Shown here: piece by piece, positions 8,821 through 17,501 of the stretch | Layout of the letters: every line of letters starts with the position of its first letter | Numbering within the stretch: position 1 is the stretch's first letter | Source of the DNA: Bacteroidota bacterium | GTDB lineage: Bacteria; Bacteroidota; Bacteroidia; Bacteroidales; VadinHA17 | Direction of reading: 5' to 3' | NCBI GenBank assembly: GCA_025350595.1 | Contig: JANXXP010000185.1 | Coordinates: 1 to 50,938, forward strand | Length of the DNA: 50,938 bases | Translations under genes and position numbers: made by a program | The notes under the pieces: generated by a model | The model's input: the letters and a program-made list of their open reading frames with translations, nothing else | Database searches by the model: none | Told to the model about the DNA's origin: nothing

Positions 8821-9594
8821 ATGATTTCAAAATTAGCCTTTATTCACCCCGATGCAAAAATAGGTAAAGACGTTATTATTGAACCATTTGCCTATTTAGC
8901 TGGAAATGTTGTGATTGGTGATGAAACATGGGTTGGTCCCAATTCAACAATTTTGGAAGGTGCCCGGATCGGTAAAAAATGCAAAATATTTCCTTCTTCA
9001 GTTGTCTCAGGAATCCCTCAGGATCTTAAGTTCAGAGGAGAAGAAACAACAGCCGAGATAGGTGATAATACTACCATCAGAGAGGGAGTCACTGTTAACA
9101 GAGGAACTGCGGCAGTGGGGAAAACAATTGTGGGAAATAATTGCCTGTTGATGGCTTATTCACATATTGGTCACGATTGTGCAATCGGAAACTATGTCAT
9201 TATTGGTAATGCAACCAGTATGGCTGGTGAAGTAAAAGTCGATGATTTTGCTATCATCAGCGGGGGTACTCTTGTGCACCAGTTTACACGGGTAGGCGCA
9301 CATGTTATGATAGGGGGCGGATCAAAAATACGTACAGATGTTCCTCCATTTATTAAAGCTGACCGCGATCCTCTTTCTTACATGGGATTAAATTCAGTTG
9401 GACTTACCAGGCGTGGTTTCGAAAAAGAGAGAATTGACGAAATTCACAATATCTACAGAGTTATTTATCAGAAAGGCTTCAATATAACCCAGGCACTTGA
9501 TGAGGTGGAAAAGGAATTCAAACCTTCACCTGACAGGGATTATATACTGAAATTCATAAGAACATCTGAGAGAGGAATAATAAGGGCCAGGTGA
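8821..9594 (+). CDS. lpxA: acyl-ACP--UDP-N-acetylglucosamine O-acyltransferase
   Basis: LpxA catalyses the first step of lipid A synthesis, transferring a 3-hydroxyacyl chain from ACP to UDP-GlcNAc. The 257 residues match the normal length. Hexapeptide repeats begin at once (IHPDAKIGKDVIIEPF). The catalytic-histidine region reads LMAYSHIGHDCAIGN, and the C-terminal helical domain begins at GLNSVGLTRRGF. It starts 6 bases after lpxC-fabZ, completing the cluster; lpxB is not in the window. The stop codon lies in the loop of a terminator hairpin shared with the convergent thiL. Confidence 0.96.
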   Translation: MISKLAFIHPDAKIGKDVIIEPFAYLAGNVVIGDETWVGPNSTILEGARIGKKCKIFPSSVVSGIPQDLKFRGEETTAEIGDNTTIREGVTVNRGTAAVGKTIVGNNCLLMAYSHIGHDCAIGNYVIIGNATSMAGEVKVDDFAIISGGTLVHQFTRVGAHVMIGGGSKIRTDVPPFIKADRDPLSYMGLNSVGLTRRGFEKERIDEIHNIYRVIYQKGFNITQALDEVEKEFKPSPDRDYILKFIRTSERGIIRAR

Positions 9595-9605
9595 GGCCCT
9601 TTTTT
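9582..9605 (+). terminator. terminator between lpxA and thiL
   Basis: AAGGGCC (9582-9588) pairs with GGCCCTT (9595-9101 side, 9595-9601) around a 6-base loop that contains the lpxA stop, and T6 follows. Because thiL converges from the right, the hairpin may serve both strands. Confidence 0.8.
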
Positions 9606-9609
9606 CTTT

Positions 9610-10641
9610 CTATTTCCAGCCCTGGGCTGAAAGTTTTACCTCAGAACCATCATCTCCGACAAGAAAGTTTCCTAAGCCCTGTTCAGTCATGTGCCCAATT
9701 AATTTTACTGATTGAATCGATTTGATCTTTTCTGCTGCTTCAAGTGGTATGGTGAAAAGGAGTTCATAGTCTTCCCCTCCGTTTAATGCCGGAATTATTG
9801 GATCAATATTAAACTCTTCAGCCAACTTTGATGTTTCGTAATCTATTGGAATCTTACTATAATAAATTCTGCAGCATGTATGAGATAGTTTGCAGATCTG
9901 CAGCAGGTCGGATGATAATCCTTCTGAAATGTCGATCATTGAGGTTGGTCTGATATCCGTGTTTCGAAGTTCTGTCAAAACCTCAGCAGGAAACTCCGGT
10001 TTTAGCTGCCTCCCGATTGCATATTCAGAACCGGAAAGGTCGGGTTGGGTAACTTTCTCTTTTTCAAAGAGTCTCCGCTCTCTTTCCAAAAGCTGGAGTC
10101 CCATAAATGCCGCACCGAAATCACCTGTTACACAAATAAGATCATTTGGTTTTGCACCGCTTCTTTTAACTGTTTTATCTTTTTCTACAGAACCAACTGC
10201 TGTTACCCCAATTGTTAAGCCAGTAAGTGAGCTGGAAGTATCTCCACCGGCAAGATCAACATTGTACTTTTCACAAGCCAGATATATACCTTCGTAAATT
10301 TCCTCAATCTGCTCAACTGAAAATCTTGCACTTATTCCTAATGAGATTAATATCTGATGGGGAGTCCCGTTCATGGCATATATATCAGATATTGCCCTTA
10401 TAACAGCCTTATATCCAAGATGTTTTAATGGAGTGTATATCAGGTTGAAATGTATCCCTTCCAGTAAGAGGTCAGTTGATACCAGAGTAAGCAGTTTGCC
10501 TGAATCGATAATTGCTGCATCGTCTCCGATAACAGATAAAGTTGAGCTGTTTACTGGTTTTGACTTATCAGTTATCAGGTCGATCAAACCAATCTTCCCA
10601 AGTTTATTAATTGAAGTTTTATTGCTTTCAGAATCTGGCAT
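9610..10641 (-). CDS. thiL: thiamine-phosphate kinase
   Basis: ThiL phosphorylates thiamine monophosphate to thiamine pyrophosphate with ATP in the cytoplasm. The 343 residues carry the PurM/ThiL fold marks: an acidic N-terminal motif SVIGDDAAII, STDLLLEGIHFNL, GYKAVIRAISDIYAMNG, the Mg-ATP loop DLAGGDTSSS, and a C-terminal NGGEDYELLFT. Length is normal. It is convergent with lpxA (15-base gap) and sits downstream of yccF on the same strand, separated by about 80 bases with a 23-base palindrome. No other thiamine gene or TPP riboswitch is visible nearby. Confidence 0.94.
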   Translation of the reverse strand: MPDSESNKTSINKLGKIGLIDLITDKSKPVNSSTLSVIGDDAAIIDSGKLLTLVSTDLLLEGIHFNLIYTPLKHLGYKAVIRAISDIYAMNGTPHQILISLGISARFSVEQIEEIYEGIYLACEKYNVDLAGGDTSSSLTGLTIGVTAVGSVEKDKTVKRSGAKPNDLICVTGDFGAAFMGLQLLERERRLFEKEKVTQPDLSGSEYAIGRQLKPEFPAEVLTELRNTDIRPTSMIDISEGLSSDLLQICKLSHTCCRIYYSKIPIDYETSKLAEEFNIDPIIPALNGGEDYELLFTIPLEAAEKIKSIQSVKLIGHMTEQGLGNFLVGDDGSEVKLSAQGWK

Positions 10642-10689
10642 ATCTGTTTATTTATTAGTTAAATTTTTAACCATGGACTACCTGAGGCA

Positions 10690-10712
10690 AAGCGAAGTTT
10701 TAAACTTCGCTT
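10690..10712. repeat. 23-base palindrome between yccF and thiL
   Basis: AAGCGAAGTTT, one T, then its exact reverse complement AAACTTCGCTT. It could form a hairpin on either strand, but no T-tract follows on the minus strand, so it is more repeat-like than a clear terminator. Confidence 0.5.
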
Positions 10713-10721
10713 AACGAAAAT

Positions 10722-11096
10722 CTAAACACTTACGATATCTCTTCCAAATGGACTAAGTGCTATAGCTGTAAGTTTAAAATGCTGTAGGCCAAAGGGGATT
10801 CCGATGATTGTTATACAAAGCAGAAATCCAAATATCGCATGAGTTGCTGCAATCCACAGTCCTCCGGTAAGTAGCCAGATAACATTCATTATTATGTAAA
10901 GGCAACCAGAAGCTCTTACATGAACCCGTGTATCTCTTCCAAAAGGCCAGAGTGCCAGAGCTGCCATTTTCAGAGTCTGAATTCCAAATGGGATACCAAT
11001 AATAGTGACCATAAGTATCAGACTGCCAATCAGATATTCAATGGCTATGATTATGCCTCCGAAAACAAGCCAGATCAGATTTCCCAGGAATCTCAT
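10722..11096 (-). CDS. YccF domain inner-membrane protein
   Basis: A 124-residue membrane protein made of two similar halves, each with a hydrophobic segment followed by TIIGIPFG and then a conserved P-F-G-R turn (WPFGRD and SPFGRD). This duplicated pattern is the YccF domain (DUF307), a small integral membrane protein of unknown molecular function. Length agrees with the family, slightly shorter than E. coli YccF. It starts 19 bases after the end of the DUF4139 gene on the same strand, so the two are probably co-transcribed, possibly continuing into thiL. Confidence 0.85.
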   Translation of the reverse strand: MRFLGNLIWLVFGGIIIAIEYLIGSLILMVTIIGIPFGIQTLKMAALALWPFGRDTRVHVRASGCLYIIMNVIWLLTGGLWIAATHAIFGFLLCITIIGIPFGLQHFKLTAIALSPFGRDIVSV

Positions 11097-11114
11097 GAAT
11101 TAATGAATTAAGAT

Positions 11115-12734
11115 TTACTCAAGTATAACGGTTTTATCTTTAGGATATTTGACTGAATAGGTGAGTATTATCTGCTTGGTTTCCTGCTGCTTAATTTCGA
11201 GGTCCCACTTAATTTCACCTGTCTCTGCATTATGTTTTCCTCCCGATAACTCAATAGCTTCAACGGTGATTCCGCTGTTTGACGAAATTGGAATCTGATC
11301 GTTAAGAGTAATTTTAATCGGGTTTGCTTTATTATTTCTCACTGTGAGAAGGAATGAGTATATCTCGGTTTTATTTACTCCTATCACCTTTTTACTGGTG
11401 AAGTCTTTCCGTTTTTCTCTTTTTACAAGAATGCTGTTGTCGTTTCCCAGGGATATTGTCAGAGTATCTGATAACTGATTTACATTCAGTGTTGATTTGC
11501 CTACGAATGAGTTCTCAAAATAGAGTGTTGCTTCCCCGCTCTGAAGACTTAATTTCGCCCAGTCGGTAATATTTGCAGTGAGGTAAGCCAGTTGTGACAA
11601 CTTAGGTAAGGTAACGTATTTGTAATCAGCTGGGGCCGTAAGACGTTGAATTTCAACTGTCTGTATCTTTCCGTCAGTAGGAATTGTGTATGGGACAGCA
11701 ATATCAAATGTGATCGTTGTCTCCCCAACCTGTTTCCCGACAACCACCTGAGGAGCAGCTAGAAGGACTTTCTCTTCAGAAGCATCAGAAACAGCAATTT
11801 CTTTCATCACAGCAGGAGCTTCGCTCCTTTTTGAAGCAGCACCATAACCTTTTGCCATAACTGGTCTTGGGTAATAAAAATCTATGAACCAGGGATAAAG
11901 AACAGGTATGTCACCGGCAACCCATGGAGTGGCATTTGAAAAGCTTAGCTTAACGTCTTTCCATGCAACGCCTGAATTCTGGAAAACATTAGCCTTGTAA
12001 AAAATTGTAACCGGGTTTTTGATATCATCAACCCTTATATCATAAGAAGGGTACCATCCGCAATTTGATACTACATAACTAAAGGTAAATTTACCGGTAA
12101 GCTGCTTCTCCGAAGTAACTGTAACAAATATTTCTCCCGAAGGAAGCTTTTGTTTACCAAGTTTGTCTGCAATCTGCTGCTGAAGGGCATTTCCCTGTTT
12201 CTCATAGTCCTTAATCAATCGTTCCTTTTTCAAAGTAGTTATTGTGACCTGCTCTATGTTGGTGGTATACATATCCATAACACTTTTGAACTGATCGATA
12301 GTAAAAGTTGTCTTTTTGTCAAGTACGGCTCTGTTGGCAATAAGGAAATCCTGTTTTTCATTAAGTACCTTTATGGCAGCTTTCTCATCTTCAACTTTTA
12401 TCTTCAGTTCCTCAATCTGAGTCCTGATGCTTTTCACTTCAGGAGAGTCTTCAAGGTTTTGAAGATAATTGTTCTGCTGATTTACAGATAGAATTGTGAA
12501 CTCGCCAAATCCTTTGACCTGAATGCTTTGCGGATCAATGTAAGGAGAGAGTCCTGACAGCTTAAGGATTGTCTTTCCGGGAATAAGTGATACTGATATC
12601 TCCTGATCAATTTGTGCCCTGTCGGGGAAGACTGTAACATGCTTTATTTCAGCCTTTATTTCCTTTTCTGTCTGAGCATTCAATTTAAGAATAACCAGGA
12701 AGAGAAGTATCGGAATAATTAATATTTTTTTCAT
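11115..12734 (-). CDS. DUF4139 domain protein (mucoidy inhibitor MuiA-like)
   Basis: A 539-residue exported protein. Residues 1-20 are a signal peptide (MKKILIIPILLFLVILKLNA). The N-terminal DUF4140-like region has EIKHVTVFPDRAQIDQE and PYIDPQSIQVKG. A central coiled coil covers about residues 95-195. The DUF4139 domain follows (FSYVVSNCGWYPSYDIRVDD, WKDVKLSFSNATP), ending in a beta-rich region with VRNNKANPIKITLNDQIPIS. Homologues are called MuiA-family proteins and their biochemical role is not settled. The protein is probably periplasmic or outer-membrane associated. The upstream gap (12735-13039) holds only repeats and the promoter of the opposite gene. Confidence 0.85.
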   Translation of the reverse strand: MKKILIIPILLFLVILKLNAQTEKEIKAEIKHVTVFPDRAQIDQEISVSLIPGKTILKLSGLSPYIDPQSIQVKGFGEFTILSVNQQNNYLQNLEDSPEVKSIRTQIEELKIKVEDEKAAIKVLNEKQDFLIANRAVLDKKTTFTIDQFKSVMDMYTTNIEQVTITTLKKERLIKDYEKQGNALQQQIADKLGKQKLPSGEIFVTVTSEKQLTGKFTFSYVVSNCGWYPSYDIRVDDIKNPVTIFYKANVFQNSGVAWKDVKLSFSNATPWVAGDIPVLYPWFIDFYYPRPVMAKGYGAASKRSEAPAVMKEIAVSDASEEKVLLAAPQVVVGKQVGETTITFDIAVPYTIPTDGKIQTVEIQRLTAPADYKYVTLPKLSQLAYLTANITDWAKLSLQSGEATLYFENSFVGKSTLNVNQLSDTLTISLGNDNSILVKREKRKDFTSKKVIGVNKTEIYSFLLTVRNNKANPIKITLNDQIPISSNSGITVEAIELSGGKHNAETGEIKWDLEIKQQETKQIILTYSVKYPKDKTVILE

Positions 12735-12792
12735 AATGTCTGAATGAAAAGTGAAGGCTAAAGGTAAGATATTTTATTCACAACGACACTTC

Positions 12793-12872
12793 GGCACAAT
12801 GGCACAATGGCTCAACGGCACAACGGCACAATGGCACAATGGCACAATGGCTCAACGGCACAACGGCACAAT
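12793..12872. repeat. tandem 8-bp repeat, ten units
   Basis: Ten consecutive units of GGCACAAT or close variants (GGCACAAC, GGCTCAAC). GGCTCAAC recurs at units 3 and 8, giving a 40-base higher-order period. An open frame through it (from 12751) encodes only repetitive QWHNGTMA-like peptide and is not credible. Confidence 0.9.
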
Positions 12873-12893
12873 GGCATACTGCTCCTTTCCACA

Positions 12894-12925
12894 GTCATTG
12901 CGAGGAGCTTGCGACGAAGCAATCC
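12894..12925. repeat. dispersed GTCATTGCGAGGAGC-type intergenic element
   Basis: GTCATTGCGAGGAGC followed by GCGACGAAGCAATCC, with an ATTGC/GCAAT stem. This wording is a familiar intergenic repeat in several bacterial phyla. Together with the tandem repeat at 12793 it fills the 305-base gap before the flavin oxidoreductase gene. Confidence 0.6.
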
Positions 12926-13010
12926 TTCACTCTCCTCTGAAACATCCTGCCTTTGCGCCGTTAATATATGTTAAATATCTCTTTTCATGCCATGGATCGG
13001 TTTAATAATC

Positions 13011-13018
13011 TACCTTTG
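13011..13018 (+). promoter_or_regulatory. -7 promoter element before the flavin oxidoreductase
   Basis: TACCTTTG matches TAnnTTTG exactly, 22 bases before the ATG at 13040. No good -33 TTG is seen at the usual distance. Confidence 0.4.
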
Positions 13019-13039
13019 GTTTTTATTAAAAATTCCAGA

Positions 13040-14110
13040 ATGAAGGCATTAAGAATTGGTAATCTTTCAATTGCAGTACCTATTATACAGGGTGGAATGG
13101 GAGTTGGAATTTCCCTATCAGGACTGGCATCAGCTGTTGCAAATGAAGGAGGAGTAGGTGTTATCTCGAGCGCCGGATTAGGACTTTTATATAAAGAATT
13201 TTCATCTGATTATCTTGAAGCCAGCATACACGGGCTACAAGAAGAGATCAGAAAAGCGCGTGAAAAGACATTGGGTGTTATCGGTGTTAACGTTATGGTT
13301 GCTATGACCAATTTCACCGATATGATTAAAACATCAATTGCTGAGAAGGTAGACATTATTACTGCAGGAGCGGGACTTCCTCTTGATCTGCCATCTTTTT
13401 TGAAGAAGGACAGTGTTACAAAGCTCATCCCTATCGTATCTTCAGCAAGAGCAACCAAGATAATATGTGAGAAGTGGAAAACAAATTACGACTACCTGCC
13501 TGATGCGGTTATTGTAGAAGGGCCGAAAGCCGGTGGTCATCTTGGTTTTAAAGAGGACCAGATTAGTGATTCGGATTATTGCCTTGAAAAACTTGTCCCG
13601 GAAATCGTTAGCGAGCTTAAAATCTTTGAAGATAAGTATGACACAAAGATTCCTCTTATTGCTGCCGGTGGGATTTATACCGGAGAGGATATTCATAATA
13701 TTTTAAATCTCGGTGCTTCAGGTGTTCAGATGGGAACCCGTTTTGTAACAACCAATGAATGTGATGCTTCTGTTGCATTCAAACAAGCATATATCGATGC
13801 AAAAAGCTCTGATATAGAGATAATAAAAAGTCCGGTTGGGATGCCGGGTCGTGCAATATTAAGTAACTTCATTACAAAAGTAAGGGAGGGTAAAAAGCAG
13901 CCTAAGGTTTGTCCATTCAAGTGTATCAAGACGTGTGATATTTCGAAAAGTCCATATTGCATAATTATAGCCCTTATAAATGCACTTAAAGGCAATTTTG
14001 AAAATGGTTATGCCTTCGCAGGCGCAAACGCTTTCAGGGCAACAAAGATTTATTCTGTAAAAGAGACTTTTCAATCCCTATTAAAGGAATATAAAGAAAG
14101 TAAAAAGTAA
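13040..14110 (+). CDS. nitronate monooxygenase / FabK-like NAD(P)H flavin oxidoreductase
   Basis: A 356-residue TIM-barrel FMN enzyme of the 2-nitropropane dioxygenase/FabK family. The FMN-binding N-terminus is VPIIQGGMGVGISLSGLASAVANEGGVGVISS, read here in two overlapping parts. Mid-protein there is VEGPKAGGHLG, and the phosphate-binding loop is IAAGGIYTGEDIHNILNLGA followed by GVQMGTRF. Near the C-terminus is a four-cysteine motif CPFKC-IKTC-x7-C, known in a subgroup of these enzymes and suggestive of a metal or Fe-S site. It could act on nitronates or as an enoyl-ACP reductase; sequence alone does not decide. I chose the ATG at 13040 rather than 12968 because homology starts at KALRIGNLSIAVP. 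Confidence 0.85.
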   Translation: MKALRIGNLSIAVPIIQGGMGVGISLSGLASAVANEGGVGVISSAGLGLLYKEFSSDYLEASIHGLQEEIRKAREKTLGVIGVNVMVAMTNFTDMIKTSIAEKVDIITAGAGLPLDLPSFLKKDSVTKLIPIVSSARATKIICEKWKTNYDYLPDAVIVEGPKAGGHLGFKEDQISDSDYCLEKLVPEIVSELKIFEDKYDTKIPLIAAGGIYTGEDIHNILNLGASGVQMGTRFVTTNECDASVAFKQAYIDAKSSDIEIIKSPVGMPGRAILSNFITKVREGKKQPKVCPFKCIKTCDISKSPYCIIIALINALKGNFENGYAFAGANAFRATKIYSVKETFQSLLKEYKESKK

Positions 14111-14119
14111 GTGGATAGA

Positions 14120-14185
14120 AGTCAGAAGACTGAAGGCCGAAGACAAAATATCAGTCATTTATCTTCCGTATTCCGTCTTCTGTCT
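14120..14185. terminator. imperfect word-repeat hairpin between convergent genes
   Basis: Left arm 14120-14143 and right arm 14162-14185 pair at about 19 of 24 positions. Both arms are made of loose GAAGAC/GGAAG words. It fills the gap between the oxidoreductase stop and the antiporter stop, so it probably terminates both strands. Confidence 0.5.
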
Positions 14186-15600
14186 TATTTATTCAGTTCC
14201 AGATAACTAACTGTTCCCGGAATTCTTACTGCTTCTCCTTTATTTGCCATCGGACAACCAGGTACAGGGCAATTAATTATTTTATGTTCTTTGTTATCTG
14301 CAGGTTCCCATCCCATGACAAAATACAAAACAAAGAAACCAAGTAAGTATGCAACAGCTATGTGCCATCCGTTCTTAACCCAGAGAAGTACATTGCGGGA
14401 TTCAGGAAACTTATTTGTAATTGCCACACCGGCAGATGAACCAAACCAAATCATTGATCCTCCAAATCCAACACTGTAAGCAAGCATACCCCAATCATAA
14501 TGACCCTGATCGAGACAAAGCTTTGTAAGAGGGATATTATCAAATACGGCTGAAAGAAATCCGAGAGCAAGAGCGGTGAACCATGAAGCGTTTGGCAGCT
14601 CTTCCACTGGCATCAATGAAGCGCAATATACAAGACAGAGAAGGAAGATAGTTCCTTTTATTGCTCCTGGCACTTCCTGCCATGGAACTGGTCTGAGGAA
14701 TGCTCCGATTACTATGGCTATCCACACACCCAGGGCAGGCATGTCATAAAGTATATTAGAAATAATGGCGCCCGCAAGAATCAGTGCAACATTAAATATT
14801 TTGACCCAGTCAATTTTTGCATCCGGACTTGCATCCTTCTGAATCCTCTGGTATTTATCCTGCTGGCGGGAAGCGAAGTATGCAAAAAACATAAGGGCAA
14901 CACCTGCTGCAACAAATCCATGAAATACATTAAAAGCGCTTACCCCATCGATCCACATCATGGTAGTTGTCGTATCGCCAACAACACTACCGCTACCTCC
15001 TCCATTACTGGCGGCTACTATAGCTGCAATATATCCGATATGTACTCTCTTTTTAAATACAACAAGTGCAATAGCTCCTCCAATAAGAGCTGCCGCAATG
15101 TTATCGAGGAAAGAAGATAATACGAATACGAAAACCAAAAGAATAAACGGGCCCTTCCAGTCATCAGGAAGAAACCTGGGTAATACATCAGGAACACCCG
15201 ATTCTTCAAATATTTTTGAAAGAATTGCAAATCCAAGTAATAATCCAATCAGGTTTAGAATAATGCCCCATTCACCCTGACGCAGTCCTTTATCCATTAA
15301 TTGTCCGACAAATGGGTTTTGCCCGAAAAGATGATCCATCAGATGAAATCCAGGATCTAACACAAGCTTAAAAGTCAATAATACGGTAAGTCCTATCACC
15401 GCAACCCAAAATGTTTGCTTGTGAAACAGAGCAACACCGAGAAGTATGAGTCCGAAAATGATAAATTCAACCCTTACAGGTCCTACTGACGGTACCGGTA
15501 CTCCTGCTGCAAACAGATAAAGAGGGGAAAGCAGCATTAATGCCGAAAGAAACAATCTTTTAAAGTTCGCCTCAATAATTCGTTTAAATAGTTTTATCAT
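14185..15600 (-). CDS. NhaD-type sodium:proton antiporter / citrate-transporter-like protein
   Basis: A 471-residue polytopic inner-membrane protein with about 12 hydrophobic segments. Motifs fit the ion transporter (CitT/NhaD) superfamily: SSFLDNIAAALIGGAIA in the first half and SAVFDNIPLTKLCLDQG in the second form the two pseudo-symmetrical DN-containing hairpins. GGSGSVVGDTTTTMMW is typical of the antiporter subgroup. The N-terminus (residues 10-32) is a hydrophobic leader. The C-terminal tail has CPVPGCPMANKG. The likely role is Na+/H+ exchange, with other anions possible. It is divergent from suf and convergent with the oxidoreductase. Confidence 0.85.
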   Translation of the reverse strand: MIKLFKRIIEANFKRLFLSALMLLSPLYLFAAGVPVPSVGPVRVEFIIFGLILLGVALFHKQTFWVAVIGLTVLLTFKLVLDPGFHLMDHLFGQNPFVGQLMDKGLRQGEWGIILNLIGLLLGFAILSKIFEESGVPDVLPRFLPDDWKGPFILLVFVFVLSSFLDNIAAALIGGAIALVVFKKRVHIGYIAAIVAASNGGGSGSVVGDTTTTMMWIDGVSAFNVFHGFVAAGVALMFFAYFASRQQDKYQRIQKDASPDAKIDWVKIFNVALILAGAIISNILYDMPALGVWIAIVIGAFLRPVPWQEVPGAIKGTIFLLCLVYCASLMPVEELPNASWFTALALGFLSAVFDNIPLTKLCLDQGHYDWGMLAYSVGFGGSMIWFGSSAGVAITNKFPESRNVLLWVKNGWHIAVAYLLGFFVLYFVMGWEPADNKEHKIINCPVPGCPMANKGEAVRIPGTVSYLELNK

Positions 15601-15741
15601 TTATTTAAGTTTATCATAATGACATTATTGGGAAAAATATAATAAGCAATTTAGAAATATTTTTGTATTCCGCATAAACAAAAAAAATATCCTTTAGTGT
15701 CAGGCAAAAACATGTCTTAATTATCAATTTTCTGTATTGTT

Positions 15742-15774
15742 TTTGTCAGGATTCCTGTAATTTTTATATTTTTG
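15742..15774 (+). promoter_or_regulatory. candidate promoter of the suf operon
   Basis: TTTG (15742-15745), 21 bases, then TATTTTTG (15767-15774), an exact TAnnTTTG. It predicts a leader of about 130 bases before sufB. A second exact TATTTTTG lies at 15658-15665 without a good -33 partner. No recognisable Fur or IscR box was found in the 318-base gap 15601-15918. Confidence 0.5.
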
Positions 15775-15810
15775 CATGTTTATTTAGATTAAATACAAAC
15801 AAGAAGTACT

Positions 15811-15842
15811 TAAAGTGAGCTAAAGTTCGGAGTGCCTAAAGT
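15811..15842 (+). repeat. AAAGT word repeat in the suf leader
   Basis: Three spaced copies of (C/T)TAAAGT: TTAAAGT, CTAAAGT and CTAAAGT, between AGTGAG and GGAGTGC words, in the predicted untranslated leader. Function unknown. It resembles other degenerate word-repeat gaps in this window but has no inverted partner. Confidence 0.4.
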
Positions 15843-15918
15843 TAATCAATTAAAAAATTAACAAATTAGTGTGCAGCTTGTTGTTCAACTGTAGAATTCG
15901 ATGGTGATACATAGTATA

Positions 15919-17367
15919 ATGGAAAAAGATCAGGATAAGATATTAAGTGATGTAACCTCAGGCGAATATAAATATGGATTCTATTCTGATATTGAAATGG
16001 AAAGGATCCCGAAAGGGCTTAGTGAGGAAGTAGTCAGAATTATTTCAGCAAAGAAGAATGAACCTGAATGGTTACTCGACTTCAGACTGAAAGCTTACAA
16101 GCATTGGCTGACAATGAAAATGCCTGCATGGCCTAATCTAAGAATACCAGAGATTAATTATAATGAGATCATCTTTTATGCTGCTCCTAAGGCCCGGCCT
16201 GTTCTGAACAGCATAGATGATATAGACCCGGAACTGAGAAAAACGTTCGACAAGCTGGGGATTCCTCTAAACGAACAAAAACATCTTGCCGGAGTGGCAG
16301 TGGATGCGGTTATTGACAGCGTATCGGTTAAAACAACTTTCAAAGAGACCCTGGCTGAGATGGGAATCATTTTCTGCTCATTCAGTGATGCCGTTAAGGA
16401 ATATCCCGAACTTGTAAGGAGATATATGGGTTCAGTTGTTCCTTACACTGATAATTTTTTTGCATCCCTTAACTCAGCAGTATTCAGCGATGGGTCGTTT
16501 TGTTATATTCCAAAGGGCGTCAGATGTCCTATGGAACTCTCAACATATTTCAGGATCAACTCGGCAAACACAGGACAGTTTGAACGAACACTTCTGATAG
16601 CCGATGAGGAAAGTTACGTAAGTTATCTGGAAGGCTGTACAGCTCCAACAAGAGACGAAAATCAGCTCCATGCAGCAATTGTCGAGATCATTGCTGAGAA
16701 AAATGCTGAAGTGAAATATTCAACAGTCCAGAATTGGTACCCCGGTAATAAAGAAGGCCTGGGCGGAATCTTTAATTTCGTGACTAAAAGGGGAATGTGC
16801 AAAGGCGAAAACTCAAAAATTTCATGGACCCAGATTGAAACAGGATCGGCAATTACATGGAAATACCCTTCATGCATATTACGCGGCGATAATTCAACAG
16901 GTGAATTTTATTCGGTTGCAGTTACAAATAATTACCAGCAGGCTGATACCGGAACGAAGATGATTCATATAGGTAAAAATACAAAGAGCACAATTGTATC
17001 AAAAGGGATATCAGCAGGTCATGGTCAGAACAGCTACCGTGGTTTGGTCAAGGTTCTGAAAAATGCATCAAATGCCAGGAATTTTTCTCAGTGTGATTCG
17101 TTGCTTTTAGGCGATAAATGCGGAGCTCACACATTTCCGTATCTTGAAGTTGATAACCAGACAGCCATTGTCGAGCACGAAGCAACAACTTCAAAAATAG
17201 GGGAAGACCAAATCTTTTATTGCAATCAAAGGGGTATTTCAACTGAAGACGCAATCGGTCTGATCGTAAACGGCTATGCACGTGAAGTAATAAATAAACT
17301 GCCAATGGAATTCGCAGTAGAAGCTCAAAAGCTTTTGCAGATAAGTCTTGAAGGCAGTGTAGGATAA
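15919..17367 (+). CDS. sufB: Fe-S cluster assembly scaffold SufB
   Basis: SufB is the scaffold subunit of the SufBCD complex, where iron and persulfide sulfur are assembled into clusters. Family phrases are clear: [69 protein letters not shown], and the C-terminal [20 protein letters not shown] with conserved cysteine. The ATG at 15919 is preferred because homologues start around the EKDQDK-like segment; 15901 would add six residues. Length (482) is normal. It heads the operon sufB-C-D-S-E-T and queG. The 134-base gap to sufC contains a very stable UUCG hairpin. Confidence 0.97.
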   Translation: MEKDQDKILSDVTSGEYKYGFYSDIEMERIPKGLSEEVVRIISAKKNEPEWLLDFRLKAYKHWLTMKMPAWPNLRIPEINYNEIIFYAAPKARPVLNSIDDIDPELRKTFDKLGIPLNEQKHLAGVAVDAVIDSVSVKTTFKETLAEMGIIFCSFSDAVKEYPELVRRYMGSVVPYTDNFFASLNSAVFSDGSFCYIPKGVRCPMELSTYFRINSANTGQFERTLLIADEESYVSYLEGCTAPTRDENQLHAAIVEIIAEKNAEVKYSTVQNWYPGNKEGLGGIFNFVTKRGMCKGENSKISWTQIETGSAITWKYPSCILRGDNSTGEFYSVAVTNNYQQADTGTKMIHIGKNTKSTIVSKGISAGHGQNSYRGLVKVLKNASNARNFSQCDSLLLGDKCGAHTFPYLEVDNQTAIVEHEATTSKIGEDQIFYCNQRGISTEDAIGLIVNGYAREVINKLPMEFAVEAQKLLQISLEGSVG

Positions 17368-17398
17368 GACAAATGACAAAAGTCGAAGCGAAGCGAAG

Positions 17399-17416
17399 AC
17401 CACGCTTCGGCGTGGT
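17399..17416 (+). promoter_or_regulatory. cUUCGg hairpin between sufB and sufC
   Basis: ACCACGC, loop TTCG, GCGTGGT: a perfect 7-bp stem closed by the extra-stable C(UUCG)G tetraloop. An A-rich stretch follows rather than T, so it is not a standard terminator. It could stabilise the sufB mRNA or be a dispersed repeat. After it (17443-17476) comes a GGAGGGGATGGGGGG-type repeat. Confidence 0.5.
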
Positions 17417-17501
17417 AAAAAGATAAAAGTGAAAGAAAAAGCCTCATAAGCCACCTCTTGGAGGGGATGGGGGGTAAAAACTATAGTAAGAAAAAAATAT
17501 T

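Noticed and set aside
12793-12872. Possible CRISPR array
   Set aside because: Units are 8 bases with no spacers, and there are no cas genes in the window.
12751-13005. 84-codon ORF across the tandem repeat
   Set aside because: Its sequence is the translated 8-bp repeat followed by a dispersed intergenic element; no family sequence and no conserved start.
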